NCBI GenBank assembly: GCA_030530685.1
Contig: JAUMUM010000001.1
Coordinates: 373,741 to 437,740 of the forward strand
Source: Actinomycetaceae bacterium
Lineage (GTDB): Bacteria > Actinomycetota > Actinomycetes > Actinomycetales > Actinomycetaceae
Direction of reading: 5' to 3'
Length of the DNA stretch: 64,000 nucleotides
How positions within the stretch are numbered: the stretch's first letter is position 1; the number at the start of each line of letters is the position of its first letter. Under the pieces are notes generated by a model that was not told where the DNA came from, ran no database searches, and worked only from the letters and a program-made list of their open reading frames with translations. Below, one piece after another: positions 26,717 to 35,616 of this stretch. The position numbers and the translations under genes were made by a program.

Positions 26717-26965
26717 TCACATGTTGTGGAAGGTGCGCGAGAGCACGTCGAGCTGCTGCTCGCGGGTCAGGCGCACGAAGTTCACGGCGTACCCCGAAAC
26801 GCGAACCGTGAGGTTCGGGTACTTGTCGGGGTTTTCCATCGCGTCCTCGAGGGTGTCGCGATTGAGGACGTTGATATTCGCGTGGTACAGCCCGGCGACG
26901 CCGCCCTTGCTCGCGCGGCTGGCCTTCATCGACGCGAGGCGCTCTTCGTATGTCTTGGTGGCCAT
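26717..26965 (-). CDS. Stand-alone glycyl-radical domain of pyruvate formate-lyase (GrcA-like)
   Basis: This 82-residue protein consists of a short charged N-terminus ([20 protein letters not shown]) and then the entire C-terminal radical domain of [42 protein letters not shown] with the radical Gly in VSGYA, and [14 protein letters not shown]. The upstream pflB product lacks exactly this part. Its ATG has AAGGAG 7 bases upstream. It lies in the same frame as pflB, separated by a TGA stop and 33 bases that use codons rare elsewhere in this window, as expected of non-coding DNA. It resembles the E. coli spare part GrcA/YfiD but is shorter and seems to be the only radical domain for this enzyme. 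Confidence 0.92.
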   Translation of the reverse strand: MATKTYEERLASMKASRASKGGVAGLYHANINVLNRDTLEDAMENPDKYPNLTVRVSGYAVNFVRLTREQQLDVLSRTFHNM

Positions 26966-26998
26966 GTTACGGCTCCTTGTCTGTCGTGATGGTGTGGA

Positions 26999-29101
26999 TC
27001 AGGCGAGGTACGAGTCCTCGGGGATGAAGCCGCCGTCGAGAACCGCGACTAGGTTGCCAACCTGCTCGTCTTTGGTGCGGCCGAGGCCGGTTGGAGTGAT
27101 GGTGTTCGTCAGCGAGATGCCGTCGAGGGCGTCCTCGTAGTCGAGCTTGCCCACCGACAGCATGGAAGCCAGCATGCCGTGCGTGTCCATGCCGTTCTCG
27201 GGATTGGCTCCCGGGCTGAACGGCGTTCCCTTGCGATGGCCGGAGGGGAAGTTTCCGGTGTTCCGGCCGTAGACGACGTTCGAGGTGATCGTCAGCACCG
27301 ACTGCGTCGGGATGGCATCGCGGTACATGGGGATCGACTTGATCTTGTCCATGATCGTGTGGACGATCGTGGCCGCGATGTCGTCGGCGCGGTCGTCGTC
27401 GTTGCCGTAGGTCGGGAAGCTGCCCTCCGTCACGTAGTCGACAACGAGGCCCGTCTCGTCACGCACCGGCGTGACCTTGGCGTACTTGATGGCCGCCAGC
27501 GAGTCGGCGACGATCGACAGGCCGGCGATCCCGCAGCCCATCGTGCGCACGATGTCGGAGTCGTGCAGCGCCATCTCGATGGACTCGTACGCGTAGCGGT
27601 CGTGGCAGTAGTGGATGATATTGAGAGCCTCGACGTAGGTGCCGACCACCCAGTCGAGCATCTCCTCGTACTTGCCCCAGACTTCGTCGAAGTCCAGCGG
27701 CCCTTCACCGGTGATCGGCTCGAATCCCTCGACGATCGTCTTGCCCGACATTTCGTCGCGTCCGCCGTTGATGGCGTACAGCAGGGCCTTGGCGGCATTG
27801 ACGCGGGCGCCGAAGAGCTGCATCTGCTTGCCCACCTTCATGGGCGAGACGCAGCAGGCGATGGCGGCGTCGTCGCCCCAGCGGCCGCGGATCTGCGGGT
27901 CGGACTCGTACTGGATGGAGGAGGTCTCGATCGAGATCGCCGCGCAGAACTCCTTGTACCCCTCGGGAAGTGCCGGGTCCCAGAAGATCGTGATGTTCGG
28001 CTCCGGGGCCGGGCCGAGGTTGCGCAGCGTCTGGAGCAGGCGGAAGGCCGTCTTGGTCACGAGCGTGCGGCCGTCCTCGCCGAAGCCCGCGTCCGACCAG
28101 GTGGCCCAGTAGGGGTCGCCGGAGAAAATCTGGTCGTAGTCGATGGTGCGCAGGAAGCGGACGATGCGCAGCTTGATGACGAGGGCGTCGATCATCTCCT
28201 GCGCGTCCGTTTCCGTGATGAGCCCGCGCGCCAGGTCGCGCTCGAAGTAGCAGTCGAGGAAGCCGGACAGGCGGCCGATCGACATGGCGGCACCGTCCTG
28301 CGACTTCACCGACGCGAGGTAGGCGAAGTAGGTCCACTGGACGGCTTCCTTGGCGGTGGTCGCCGGGCCGGAAATGTCGAAGCCGTAGTAGCCCGCCATG
28401 GTCTTCAGCCGCTTGAGGGCCTTGATCTGTTCGGCGTGCTCCTCGCGGAAGCGGCCCCAGTGCTCCGAGAACGGCTGGTCAGCCACGGAGTCCTTGGCCT
28501 TTTGCTTCTGGTCGATGAGGTAGTCGACGCCGTAGAGGGCGACGCGGCGGTAGTCACCGATGATGCGGCCGCGGCCATAGGCGTCGGGCAGGCCCGTAAT
28601 GACGTGCGAGGATCGGGCCGCGCGGATGCGCGGAGTGTAGATGTCGAAGACGGCGTCGTTGTGCGTCTTGCGGTACTGGGTGAAGATCTTCTTGATGTCG
28701 GGATTGGGCTGCTTGCCGGCCTCCTTGATGGCCGTCTCGACCATGCGCCACCCGCCATTGGGCATCATGGCGCGCTTGAGCGGCACGTCCGTCTGAAGGC
28801 CGACGCAGACGTCGTCGTCATCGCTGATGTAGCCGGCCGGGAACGCATCGATTTCCGCCGGAGTGTCGGTGTCGACGTCGTACACACGACGGCGCCGCTC
28901 TTCGGAGAGGTATTCCTTTTCGAGGGTGTCCCACACGCGCAGCGTCTTCTCGGTCGGTCCGGCCAAGAAGGAGGCATCCCCCTCGTAGGGCGAGTAGTTC
29001 TTTTGGATGAAATCGCGAACGTCGATCGTTTGGGTCCAGTTGCCGGGTGTGAAGCCTTCCCACGCCTTGGTTGCGGCGTCGACGGCTATGTCGCTTTCCA
29101 T
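26999..29101 (-). CDS. pflB: Pyruvate formate-lyase catalytic body lacking the glycyl-radical domain
   Basis: This 700-residue protein converts pyruvate plus CoA to acetyl-CoA plus formate. It follows bifidobacterial PFL from VRDFIQKNYSPYEGD through GGRDEMSGKT, and has the active-site Cys pair in DDAAIACCVSPMKVG. It ends in GNLVAVLDGGFIPEDSYLA, where intact enzymes continue directly into the HANINVL radical domain (usual length about 760-790). The missing part is encoded by the next gene. Because the radical Gly is absent, this subunit alone cannot be active. The ATG has a weak AGAAGAG ribosome site; a palindrome lies in the leader. Confidence 0.94.
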   Translation of the reverse strand: MESDIAVDAATKAWEGFTPGNWTQTIDVRDFIQKNYSPYEGDASFLAGPTEKTLRVWDTLEKEYLSEERRRRVYDVDTDTPAEIDAFPAGYISDDDDVCVGLQTDVPLKRAMMPNGGWRMVETAIKEAGKQPNPDIKKIFTQYRKTHNDAVFDIYTPRIRAARSSHVITGLPDAYGRGRIIGDYRRVALYGVDYLIDQKQKAKDSVADQPFSEHWGRFREEHAEQIKALKRLKTMAGYYGFDISGPATTAKEAVQWTYFAYLASVKSQDGAAMSIGRLSGFLDCYFERDLARGLITETDAQEMIDALVIKLRIVRFLRTIDYDQIFSGDPYWATWSDAGFGEDGRTLVTKTAFRLLQTLRNLGPAPEPNITIFWDPALPEGYKEFCAAISIETSSIQYESDPQIRGRWGDDAAIACCVSPMKVGKQMQLFGARVNAAKALLYAINGGRDEMSGKTIVEGFEPITGEGPLDFDEVWGKYEEMLDWVVGTYVEALNIIHYCHDRYAYESIEMALHDSDIVRTMGCGIAGLSIVADSLAAIKYAKVTPVRDETGLVVDYVTEGSFPTYGNDDDRADDIAATIVHTIMDKIKSIPMYRDAIPTQSVLTITSNVVYGRNTGNFPSGHRKGTPFSPGANPENGMDTHGMLASMLSVGKLDYEDALDGISLTNTITPTGLGRTKDEQVGNLVAVLDGGFIPEDSYLA

Positions 29102-29415
29102 GGGTCACTCTTCTTCTCTTGTAGTGCTTCGGAGTCCGAATGGAGTACTACTATTGTCTCATCGACCCCCTAGGCTGTCTCTAGTGCGTCCACGTCGGCA
29201 CACGCGAGCGGGCGAGCGCGTTTTCTGGCAGGAATCCAAGAAAAAGACGGACCGGAAGGAACTTTCCGCCCACGGGGAAACAGCGAGTTCCTCGACACAG
29301 GCACGACTAAAGGCCCATGTTCGGGAACCCTGCGCGTGCAAGGGCGGGCATGCGGGCCCGTCGCACGAAAGAACGAGTGAGTAACGTCCGGGCAGGTGGC
29401 CCGGCTACGGCACCC
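29102..29415. other. Intergenic region with pfl leader palindrome
   Basis: No gene is seen between guaA and pflB. The pfl-proximal part has TTCGG-AGT-CCGAA (29128-29140), flanked by GTAGT (29121-29125) and ACTAC (29147-29151), 20-50 bases upstream of the pflB ATG, a candidate operator or leader hairpin. A CTAG...CTAG pair is near 29170-29184. The guaA side is featureless GC-rich sequence. Confidence 0.45.
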
Positions 29416-30984
29416 TCACTCCCACTCGATCGTGCCGGGTGGCTTCGAGGTGCAGTCGAGCACCACGCGATTGACCTCCGGCACGGAATTGGTGATCCGC
29501 GTCGATATCCTGGCGAGCACGTCGTAGGGCACGCGGGTCCAGTCGGCCGTCATGGCGTCCTCGGAGGAGACCGGGCGCAGGACGACGGGATGGCCGTACG
29601 TGCGGCCGTCGCCCTGGACTCCCACCGAGCGCACGTCGGCCAGCAGGACCACCGGGCACTGCCAGATCTGCCCGTCGAGACCGGCCGCGCTGAGTTCCTC
29701 GCGGGCGATGAGGTCGGCCGCGCGCAGGGTGGCGAGGCGCTCGCGCGTGACCTCGCCGACGATGCGGATGCCCAGCCCCGGGCCGGGGAAGGGCTGGCGC
29801 GCGACGATCTTTTCGGGCACACCGAGCTCCCGGCCGACGGCGCGCACCTCGTCCTTGAAGAGTGTGCGCAGCGGTTCGATGAGCTCGAAGGCCATGTCCT
29901 CGGGCAGTCCTCCCACGTTGTGGTGGCTCTTGATGTTCGCCGCACCCTCGCCACCGCCAGATTCGACGACGTCGGGATACAGCGTTCCCTGGACGAGGAA
30001 GCGAACGTCACCGCCGTCGGCGCCGATCTCCTCGACCAGCCTGCACTGTGCCCGCTCGAAAGCGCGGATGAACTCGCGGCCAATGATCTTGCGCTTGGCC
30101 TCCGGGTCGCTGACACCGACGAGCGCATCGAGGAAGCGCTCGGACTCGTCGACCGTGATGACGCGAATGCCCATGGTTTGCGCGTAGTCTTCTTCCACCT
30201 GCTCGCGTTCGCCGGCGCGAAGGAGCCCGTGGTCGATGAAGAAACACGTGAGCTGGTCTCCGATGGCCCGGTGAACGAGCGCCGCCGCAACCGAGGAGTC
30301 GACGCCGCCGGACAGCGCGCAAATGACCTGTGAATCGCCGACGTGCGCGCGGATGGCCTCGACCTGATCGTCGACGATCGAGCCCGGCGTCCACGTGGGC
30401 GCGATCCCGGCGCCCTCGTAGAGGAAGTTGCACAGCGCGTCCTGCCCGAACTCGGTGTGGCCGACCTCCGTGTGCCACTGCATGCCGTACAGGCGCCTGT
30501 CGCGGTTTTCGAAGGCGGCCACGGGCGTCTGGTCGGTGGCGGCGGTGACATCGAAGCCCTCGGGCGCGGCCTGGACGGCGTCGCCGTGACTCATCCACAC
30601 GGCCTGGGTGGCGGGGGTGCCGCCAAAGAGGCAGGCGTCCTGGTTGACCCTGGCCTGCGTGTGGCCGTACTCGCGCGTTCCCGTGCGGCCGACGGTGCCG
30701 CCGAGCGCGCGGGCCATGACCTGGAAGCCGTAGCAGATGCCCAGGACGGGCACGCCGGCGTCGAAGATCGCCGGGTCGAGGCTGGGGGCGCCGTCGGCGT
30801 ACACGGAGGACGGGCCGCCCGACAGGATGATGGCGGCGGGCTCCTTGGCGAGCATGTCGCGCGGCGGCATGGAATGCGGGACGATCTCCGAATAGACGCC
30901 CGCCTCGCGCACGCGGCGCGCGATCAGCTGGGCATACTGGGCTCCGAAATCCACGACGAGGACGGGGTGGTCTTTGTCAGTCAC
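29416..30984 (-). CDS. guaA: GMP synthase (glutamine-hydrolysing)
   Basis: This 522-residue enzyme converts XMP to GMP. The N-terminal class I amidotransferase has VLGICYGFQ (nucleophile Cys) and [15 protein letters not shown] (His and Glu). The synthetase domain has the PP-loop [15 protein letters not shown]. The C-terminal dimerisation domain ends in [12 protein letters not shown], the standard family terminus. The start is GTG at 30984; TATCCT ends 7 bases upstream, so the transcript may be leaderless, although a GGAG also lies close. Confidence 0.97.
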   Translation of the reverse strand: MTDKDHPVLVVDFGAQYAQLIARRVREAGVYSEIVPHSMPPRDMLAKEPAAIILSGGPSSVYADGAPSLDPAIFDAGVPVLGICYGFQVMARALGGTVGRTGTREYGHTQARVNQDACLFGGTPATQAVWMSHGDAVQAAPEGFDVTAATDQTPVAAFENRDRRLYGMQWHTEVGHTEFGQDALCNFLYEGAGIAPTWTPGSIVDDQVEAIRAHVGDSQVICALSGGVDSSVAAALVHRAIGDQLTCFFIDHGLLRAGEREQVEEDYAQTMGIRVITVDESERFLDALVGVSDPEAKRKIIGREFIRAFERAQCRLVEEIGADGGDVRFLVQGTLYPDVVESGGGEGAANIKSHHNVGGLPEDMAFELIEPLRTLFKDEVRAVGRELGVPEKIVARQPFPGPGLGIRIVGEVTRERLATLRAADLIAREELSAAGLDGQIWQCPVVLLADVRSVGVQGDGRTYGHPVVLRPVSSEDAMTADWTRVPYDVLARISTRITNSVPEVNRVVLDCTSKPPGTIEWE

Positions 30985-30990
30985 GGCTCC

Positions 30991-30996
30991 AAGGAT
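30991..30996 (-). promoter_or_regulatory. Leaderless-type -10 (TATCCT) for guaA
   Basis: TATCCT on the minus strand ends 7 bases before the guaA GTG, the spacing expected when transcription starts at the start codon. Confidence 0.45.
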
Positions 30997-31213
30997 AGCG
31001 CCTCGGAGCCGCCGCGAGCCGCGTTAGGGTACGCCGCGCGTTCGCATTGGGATCTCTCGCCCACCGCGGCGGGCCGAGCGAGCCGGCGATGAGGCGAGCC
31101 CACGGCAGGCCGAACAGCGTTGCAGCCCAAACATCGCGGCGGGCCCGTGCGCATGGCATTGACCGAACGCGGTACCAAGGCGGGCGCGGCGCGCGCCGCA
31201 ATCGCGCGGGCAG

Positions 31214-32161
31214 TCACGGCCAGTCCAGGCGCCGGGACGATTCCAGGCTTACGCTGGCGCCGTCGACGGGATCACGGAACTCGAGGCGGCGGGCCAGCAG
31301 CTGAAGGTCGGCGGTCGCCCGCGCGGCGACTTTCGGGTACAGCCAGTCACCTTCGATCGGCATGCCCAGGTGACTCATGACGGCGCGAATCTGATGCGTC
31401 CTGCCGCCTATCGGCTCGATCTCATAGAGGCCGCGCCCGCCGCTGCGCCGGATCAGGCGGATGCGGGTCGCGCAATTCGGCCGGCCGTCAACGACGAGCG
31501 CCTGCAGGGATCCGCGCGGCTTGCTCAGCGCGAGTTCCACGAGCCGGCCCCCGGCAAAGCCATCGTCCGCCGGGGCGATGGCCAGGTACCACTTCGCCAC
31601 CCGACGCCTGGCGAATAGTTCCTGATAGGCGCCGCGAAACCTCGCGTCGGCAACGAGCAGCATGACACCGGCCGTCGCGGCGTCCAACCTGTGCGCGACG
31701 GTGATCGACGGGTCGGCGAACTGCCTCCTGGCCGCCACCGTTACCGTCTGTGCCACGTGCGAGCCGCGCGGGGTGGAGGCCAGGCCGTGCGGTTTGTCGA
31801 TCGCGATCCACCGCTCGTTGCGGGCGATGATATCCAGTCGGATTGGCTCGGCGGGCTCGTCGGGAATGGGGCGGAAGACGTAGAGCCGCTGCCCCGCCAC
31901 AACGCGCCGCCGCGGATCGATCGCCGCGCCGTCGGCGTCGAGCACGTCACCGCTGCGGAAGGCGGCCTCCACCTCCTCGCCCCGGTCCGGGAAGGCCTCC
32001 TCGAGCGCCTGGCGCGCCTGGCATGTGCGCGCGACGTCGACGGGCACCGCGGCGAGCCCGTCGCGCGACGGCACCCGCTGGCCGGCCCGGCCATCACGAA
32101 GGCACCGCACACCGGGACCACGGCCATTGTCATTGCCCGGCTTCTCCACCGCCTTCAGCAT
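31214..32161 (-). CDS. RluA-family pseudouridine synthase
   Basis: This 315-residue enzyme isomerises uridine in RNA. The catalytic Asp is in ITVAHRLDAATAGVMLLVA; IAIDKPHGLAST precedes it and PIGGRTHQIRAVMSHLGMPI follows, as in the RluA family. The N-terminus (about 100 residues) looks like a degenerate S4-type RNA-binding part, FPDRGEEVEAAFRSGDVLDA. The start at 32161 has GGAGGG 8 bases upstream; a longer open frame overlaps the divergent pta gene. Target RNA (23S rRNA or tRNA) cannot be decided. Confidence 0.88.
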   Translation of the reverse strand: MLKAVEKPGNDNGRGPGVRCLRDGRAGQRVPSRDGLAAVPVDVARTCQARQALEEAFPDRGEEVEAAFRSGDVLDADGAAIDPRRRVVAGQRLYVFRPIPDEPAEPIRLDIIARNERWIAIDKPHGLASTPRGSHVAQTVTVAARRQFADPSITVAHRLDAATAGVMLLVADARFRGAYQELFARRRVAKWYLAIAPADDGFAGGRLVELALSKPRGSLQALVVDGRPNCATRIRLIRRSGGRGLYEIEPIGGRTHQIRAVMSHLGMPIEGDWLYPKVAARATADLQLLARRLEFRDPVDGASVSLESSRRLDWP

Positions 32162-32290
32162 CGACGACACCCTCCGTCCTATAGTTATGCCGTCTTTCCT
32201 CCCAAGGCCGCCGGGTTGTGGGAGAATCGATACGGCGAAAGCACTCGTCAAAAAACGTGGCGACAGGCCAGACTGGAAGGACTTCGCATC

Positions 32291-33913
32291 GTGGCACATT
32301 CCGTGTACTTCACCGCCGCCGAGATCAACTGCCCCACCCAAGACGTCGCCCTAGCCTATCTTGAAACGCTCATGTCATCGTACGAGCGAGTCGGCGTCTT
32401 CCGATCGTTCACCAATGGCGCCATCGAAGACGACGACGCGTTCCTCGAGCTCCTCGCCAAGGTCGGCCGCTCGCAGGATGCGCCGCGCGCGTGGGGGTCC
32501 ACGCGCCAGGCCTACCTCGTCAGCGAGGAGGAGGCGATGAACGCCATCGTCGAGCGATACACCCACTACGCCCGGGACTTCGACGCCGTGCTCGTTCTCG
32601 GGCTGCTCGAAACCGACCCCGTCCTTCCCGGCTCGCTCGACCGCGCCGGCCGGGCGGCCGCTCACCTGGGCACCAACGTCGTCATGCTCGTCCGCGGCCA
32701 AGACCGCACGGCGCAGCGCGTGGCGGCCGTCACCCAGCTCGCCGCCGCCGAAATCAGCAAGGAGCACGCGCCGATCGTCGCCACCGTCATCGTGGGCGGC
32801 GATCAGGACGTGGCGATCGAAGACCACCCCTCGCCCATCGTGCACGCGCGCGGATCCCTCGACGCCCGGGCGCGCGAGGTACTCCTGGAGGCCTTCGCCG
32901 TCGGCTCCGACGTCGTCACCCCCCTGAGCTTCACGGCGGCCCTGGTGGAGAAGGCGCGCGCCAGGCGCCAGCGCATCGTCCTGCCCGAATCCGAGGACGA
33001 CCGCATCCTGCTGGCGGCAGCCGAGTGCCTGGCGCGCGGCGTCGCCGACATCACACTGCTGGGTGAGCCCGACGTCGTTCGCTCCCGCGCCGCCGAACTC
33101 GGGGCGGACATATCCGGGGCCGACATCGTTTCGGTCACCGACGAAGAGCGCATCGCCAGGTACGCCGCCGAGTTCGCCAGGCTGCGCCAGAAGAAAGGCG
33201 TGACCTACGAGCAGGCCGTCGATATCGTCAGTGACGTCTCCTACTTCGGCACGATGATGGTGCACATGGGCGACGCCCACGGAATGGTCTCCGGCGCCGC
33301 GCACACGACGGCCCACACGATCGTCCCCTCCTTCCAGATCATCAAGACCAAGCCCGGCACGTCGATCGTCTCCTCGGTCTTCCTGCTGCTGATGGCCGAC
33401 CGCGTCTTCGCCTACGGCGACTGCGCCGTCAACACCAACCCCACGCCGCAGGAGCTGGCCAATATCGCCATTTCCTCGGCGGAGACGGCCGCGCAGTTCG
33501 GCGTCGAGCCGCGGGTCGCCATGCTCTCCTACGCGACGGGCGACTCCGGCAAAGGCCCCGATGTCGACGCTGTCGCCGAGGCGACCCGGCTGGCGCGCGA
33601 GGCCCGCCCCGACCTGCTCATTGAGGGCCCCATCCAGTACGATGCAGCGGTCGACGAGGCCGTGGCCGCCAAGAAGCTTCCCGGCTCGCCGGTGGCGGGA
33701 AGGGCGACGGTGTTCGTCTTCCCCAATCTCAACGCGGGGAACATCGGGTACAAGGCCGTCCAACGCTCGGCGGGAGCCGTCGCGGTCGGCCCGGTGCTCC
33801 AGGGCCTGAACAAGCCCGTTAACGACCTGTCCCGCGGCGCACTCGTCGAGGACATCGTCAACACCATCGTCATCACAGCAATCCAGGCTCAGCAGGGCCA
33901 GGCGACCACGTAA
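32291..33913 (+). CDS. pta: Phosphate acetyltransferase with degenerate P-loop domain and no DRTGG domain
   Basis: This 540-residue enzyme interconverts acetyl-CoA and acetyl phosphate. The C-terminal catalytic domain (about 212-535) is complete: RIVLPESEDDRILLAAAECL, DAHGMVSGAAHTTAHTI, LSYATGDSGKG and GLNKPVNDLSRG. The N-terminal 175 residues resemble the BioD-like P-loop domain of the long Pta form, but the Walker A loop has become AAEINCPTQDVA, without the GK[ST]. The DRTGG regulatory domain normally found between the two (long form about 690 residues) is missing. The GTG start has GGAAGGA upstream. ackA follows after 8 bases. Confidence 0.93.
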   Translation: MAHSVYFTAAEINCPTQDVALAYLETLMSSYERVGVFRSFTNGAIEDDDAFLELLAKVGRSQDAPRAWGSTRQAYLVSEEEAMNAIVERYTHYARDFDAVLVLGLLETDPVLPGSLDRAGRAAAHLGTNVVMLVRGQDRTAQRVAAVTQLAAAEISKEHAPIVATVIVGGDQDVAIEDHPSPIVHARGSLDARAREVLLEAFAVGSDVVTPLSFTAALVEKARARRQRIVLPESEDDRILLAAAECLARGVADITLLGEPDVVRSRAAELGADISGADIVSVTDEERIARYAAEFARLRQKKGVTYEQAVDIVSDVSYFGTMMVHMGDAHGMVSGAAHTTAHTIVPSFQIIKTKPGTSIVSSVFLLLMADRVFAYGDCAVNTNPTPQELANIAISSAETAAQFGVEPRVAMLSYATGDSGKGPDVDAVAEATRLAREARPDLLIEGPIQYDAAVDEAVAAKKLPGSPVAGRATVFVFPNLNAGNIGYKAVQRSAGAVAVGPVLQGLNKPVNDLSRGALVEDIVNTIVITAIQAQQGQATT

Positions 33914-33921
33914 GGACCAGG

Positions 33922-35106
33922 ATGTCAGTTCTCGTTATCAACTCCGGTAGCTCCTCGATCAAGTACCAGCTCCTCGACCCGGCTTCCGGCCAGCCGCTGG
34001 CATCCGGGCTGGTCGAAAGGATCGGCGAGGAGACCGGACTCATTCGCCACGTCCACGGCGAGACCGTCCGCGAGATCGAAGGTCCCGTGGCCGACCACGG
34101 CTCCGGCCTCCAAACGGTCATCGAGCTCTTCGAGGAGGTCGGCCCCTCGCTCTCCGACGGAAGCATCAAGGCGGTCGGCCACCGGGTAGTCCAGGGCGGA
34201 AAATACTTCGACGGCCCGGCCATCATCGACGACGCTGTCCAGGCGAAGATCGAGCAGCTGTGCCCGCTGGCTCCCCTGCACAATCCGGCGCACCTGAAGG
34301 GCATCGTCGTGGCGCGCCGCCTGCTGCCGGACGTGCCGCACGTGGTCGTCTTCGACACCGCCTTCTTCCAGGCACTGCCCCGCGAAGCCGCCACCTACGC
34401 GCTCGATCGAGCCACCGCGGAGAAGTACGAGATCCGCCGCTACGGGGCGCACGGCACGTCGCACCAGTACGTCTCGGGCAGGGTGGCCGAGATCCTGGGC
34501 AGCGACGACCTCAAGCAGATCGTCCTGCACCTGGGCAACGGCGCCTCGGTCTCCGCGGTCGACGCCGGGCACGCCGTCGAGACATCAATGGGCCTGACCC
34601 CGCTCGAGGGGCTTGTCATGGGCACCCGCACCGGCGACATCGACCCGGCCGTCGTCTTCCACCTGGCGCGCGTGGCCGACATGAGCATCGACGAGATTGA
34701 CAACCTGTTCAACCGCAGCTCGGGCCTGAAGGGGCTGGCCGGCCAGAACGACATGCGCGCCGTGCGGGAACTGGCCGCGCAGGGCAGCGACGAGGCCAAG
34801 GAGGCGCTCGAGGTCTACGTCCACCGCCTCGTCAAGTACATCGGCGCCTACGCCGCAGTCATGGGTGGGCTCGACGCGATCACCTTCACGGCCGGGGCCG
34901 GGGAGAACGACGACGTCCTGCGTGCCGAGGTCGTCGCCCGCCTCGAACCCTTCGGCGTGAAGATCAACCAGGAGCTCAATGCGACGCGTTCGAAGGAGCC
35001 GCGCGTGCTGTCCACCGCGGATTCGCGCGTTGCCGTGCTCGTCGTGCCCACCAACGAGGAATTGTCCATCGCCCGCCAGGCCATGAGCCTCGTCGATCCC
35101 GCGTGA
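33922..35106 (+). CDS. ackA: Acetate kinase
   Basis: This 394-residue kinase makes ATP and acetate from acetyl phosphate. It starts VLVINSGSSSIKYQLLD, has YGAHGTSHQYV and IVLHLGNGASVSAVDAG (phosphate-binding loops), DTAFFQALP near the active site, and ITFTAGAGENDDVLRAE near the end. It forms an operon with pta and, with the PFL operon nearby, gives the fermentative acetate branch. The last codons and the stop lie at a 20-bp tandem duplication: in the first copy TGA is out of frame, in the second it is the stop. Confidence 0.97.
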   Translation: MSVLVINSGSSSIKYQLLDPASGQPLASGLVERIGEETGLIRHVHGETVREIEGPVADHGSGLQTVIELFEEVGPSLSDGSIKAVGHRVVQGGKYFDGPAIIDDAVQAKIEQLCPLAPLHNPAHLKGIVVARRLLPDVPHVVVFDTAFFQALPREAATYALDRATAEKYEIRRYGAHGTSHQYVSGRVAEILGSDDLKQIVLHLGNGASVSAVDAGHAVETSMGLTPLEGLVMGTRTGDIDPAVVFHLARVADMSIDEIDNLFNRSSGLKGLAGQNDMRAVRELAAQGSDEAKEALEVYVHRLVKYIGAYAAVMGGLDAITFTAGAGENDDVLRAEVVARLEPFGVKINQELNATRSKEPRVLSTADSRVAVLVVPTNEELSIARQAMSLVDPA

Positions 35107-35122
35107 GCCTCGTCGATCCCGC
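35084..35122. repeat. 20-bp tandem duplication at the ackA stop
   Basis: TGAGCCTCGTCGATCCCGC is present at 35084-35102 and 35104-35122 (period 20). The stop codon of ackA is the TGA opening the second copy. Confidence 0.85.
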
Positions 35123-35209
35123 CGGGGCGGCCTAGCAAGCGGCGAGCCAGCGAGCAGCAACTAGCGAGCGGCCCTCCCCGCCCCAGCCTCACGAGCACTC
35201 CAAAGTCGC

Positions 35210-35246
35210 CGACCCCGCCAGGCACGCGTTCCGTCCAGCGGGGTCG
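35210..35246. terminator. Inverted repeat between ackA and fixX
   Basis: CGACCCCGC and GCGGGGTCG form a perfect 9-bp stem with a 19-nt loop between two convergent operons; no T-run is present. Confidence 0.45.
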
Positions 35247-35324
35247 CCAGCCGCCCTGACGGTGGCTTGCGCGGCGCGTCTTGCAGCGGCGCGCGGCGCT
35301 CGCCGCCGTCGTCGCCCGTCGCCA

Positions 35325-35615
35325 TCAGCCTTCGCGGAAGACGATTCCCATCGAGCTGTCCGGATAGTGCCACTTCAGCGCGCCCGGAGCGGCCACCGCC
35401 AAGCACGTGCCGCACTCGAGGCAGGCCGCGTACTCGACGGAGATCGTCCCGTCGGGCTCCTCCGTGTAGACGTGCGCTGGGCACACCTTCACGAGGAGCT
35501 TGCCCGTGCCCGTGGCCTTGGCAATCTCCTGGTTGACCGTGATGTGGGAGTTGCCCTCGTCGACCTCGTAGACGTTCTTGCCCAGCCTGGACTGGACGTT
35601 TCCCCATTGCGTCAT
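35325..35615 (-). CDS. fixX: Ferredoxin-like protein FixX
   Basis: This 96-residue iron-sulfur protein has VCPAHVYTEEPDG and AACLECGTCLAVAAPGALKW, the FixX cluster motifs. It is expected to dock with FixC and pass electrons between the electron-transfer flavoprotein and the quinone pool. It starts one base after the fixC stop. A long N-terminal stretch containing HITVNQEIAKATGTGK is also typical of the family. Confidence 0.94.
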   Translation of the reverse strand: MTQWGNVQSRLGKNVYEVDEGNSHITVNQEIAKATGTGKLLVKVCPAHVYTEEPDGTISVEYAACLECGTCLAVAAPGALKWHYPDSSMGIVFREG

Positions 35616-35616
35616 C

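Noticed and set aside
26966..26998. Frameshift or assembly error as the reason for the split PFL
   Set aside because: Both pieces are in the same frame, so no indel is needed; the second piece has its own ribosome site and extra N-terminal residues. Only a single-base error in the TGA could join them, which is listed as the refuting test.
32375..33763. Open frame of 462 codons antisense to pta
   Set aside because: pta on the other strand has complete catalytic motifs; this is its complement.
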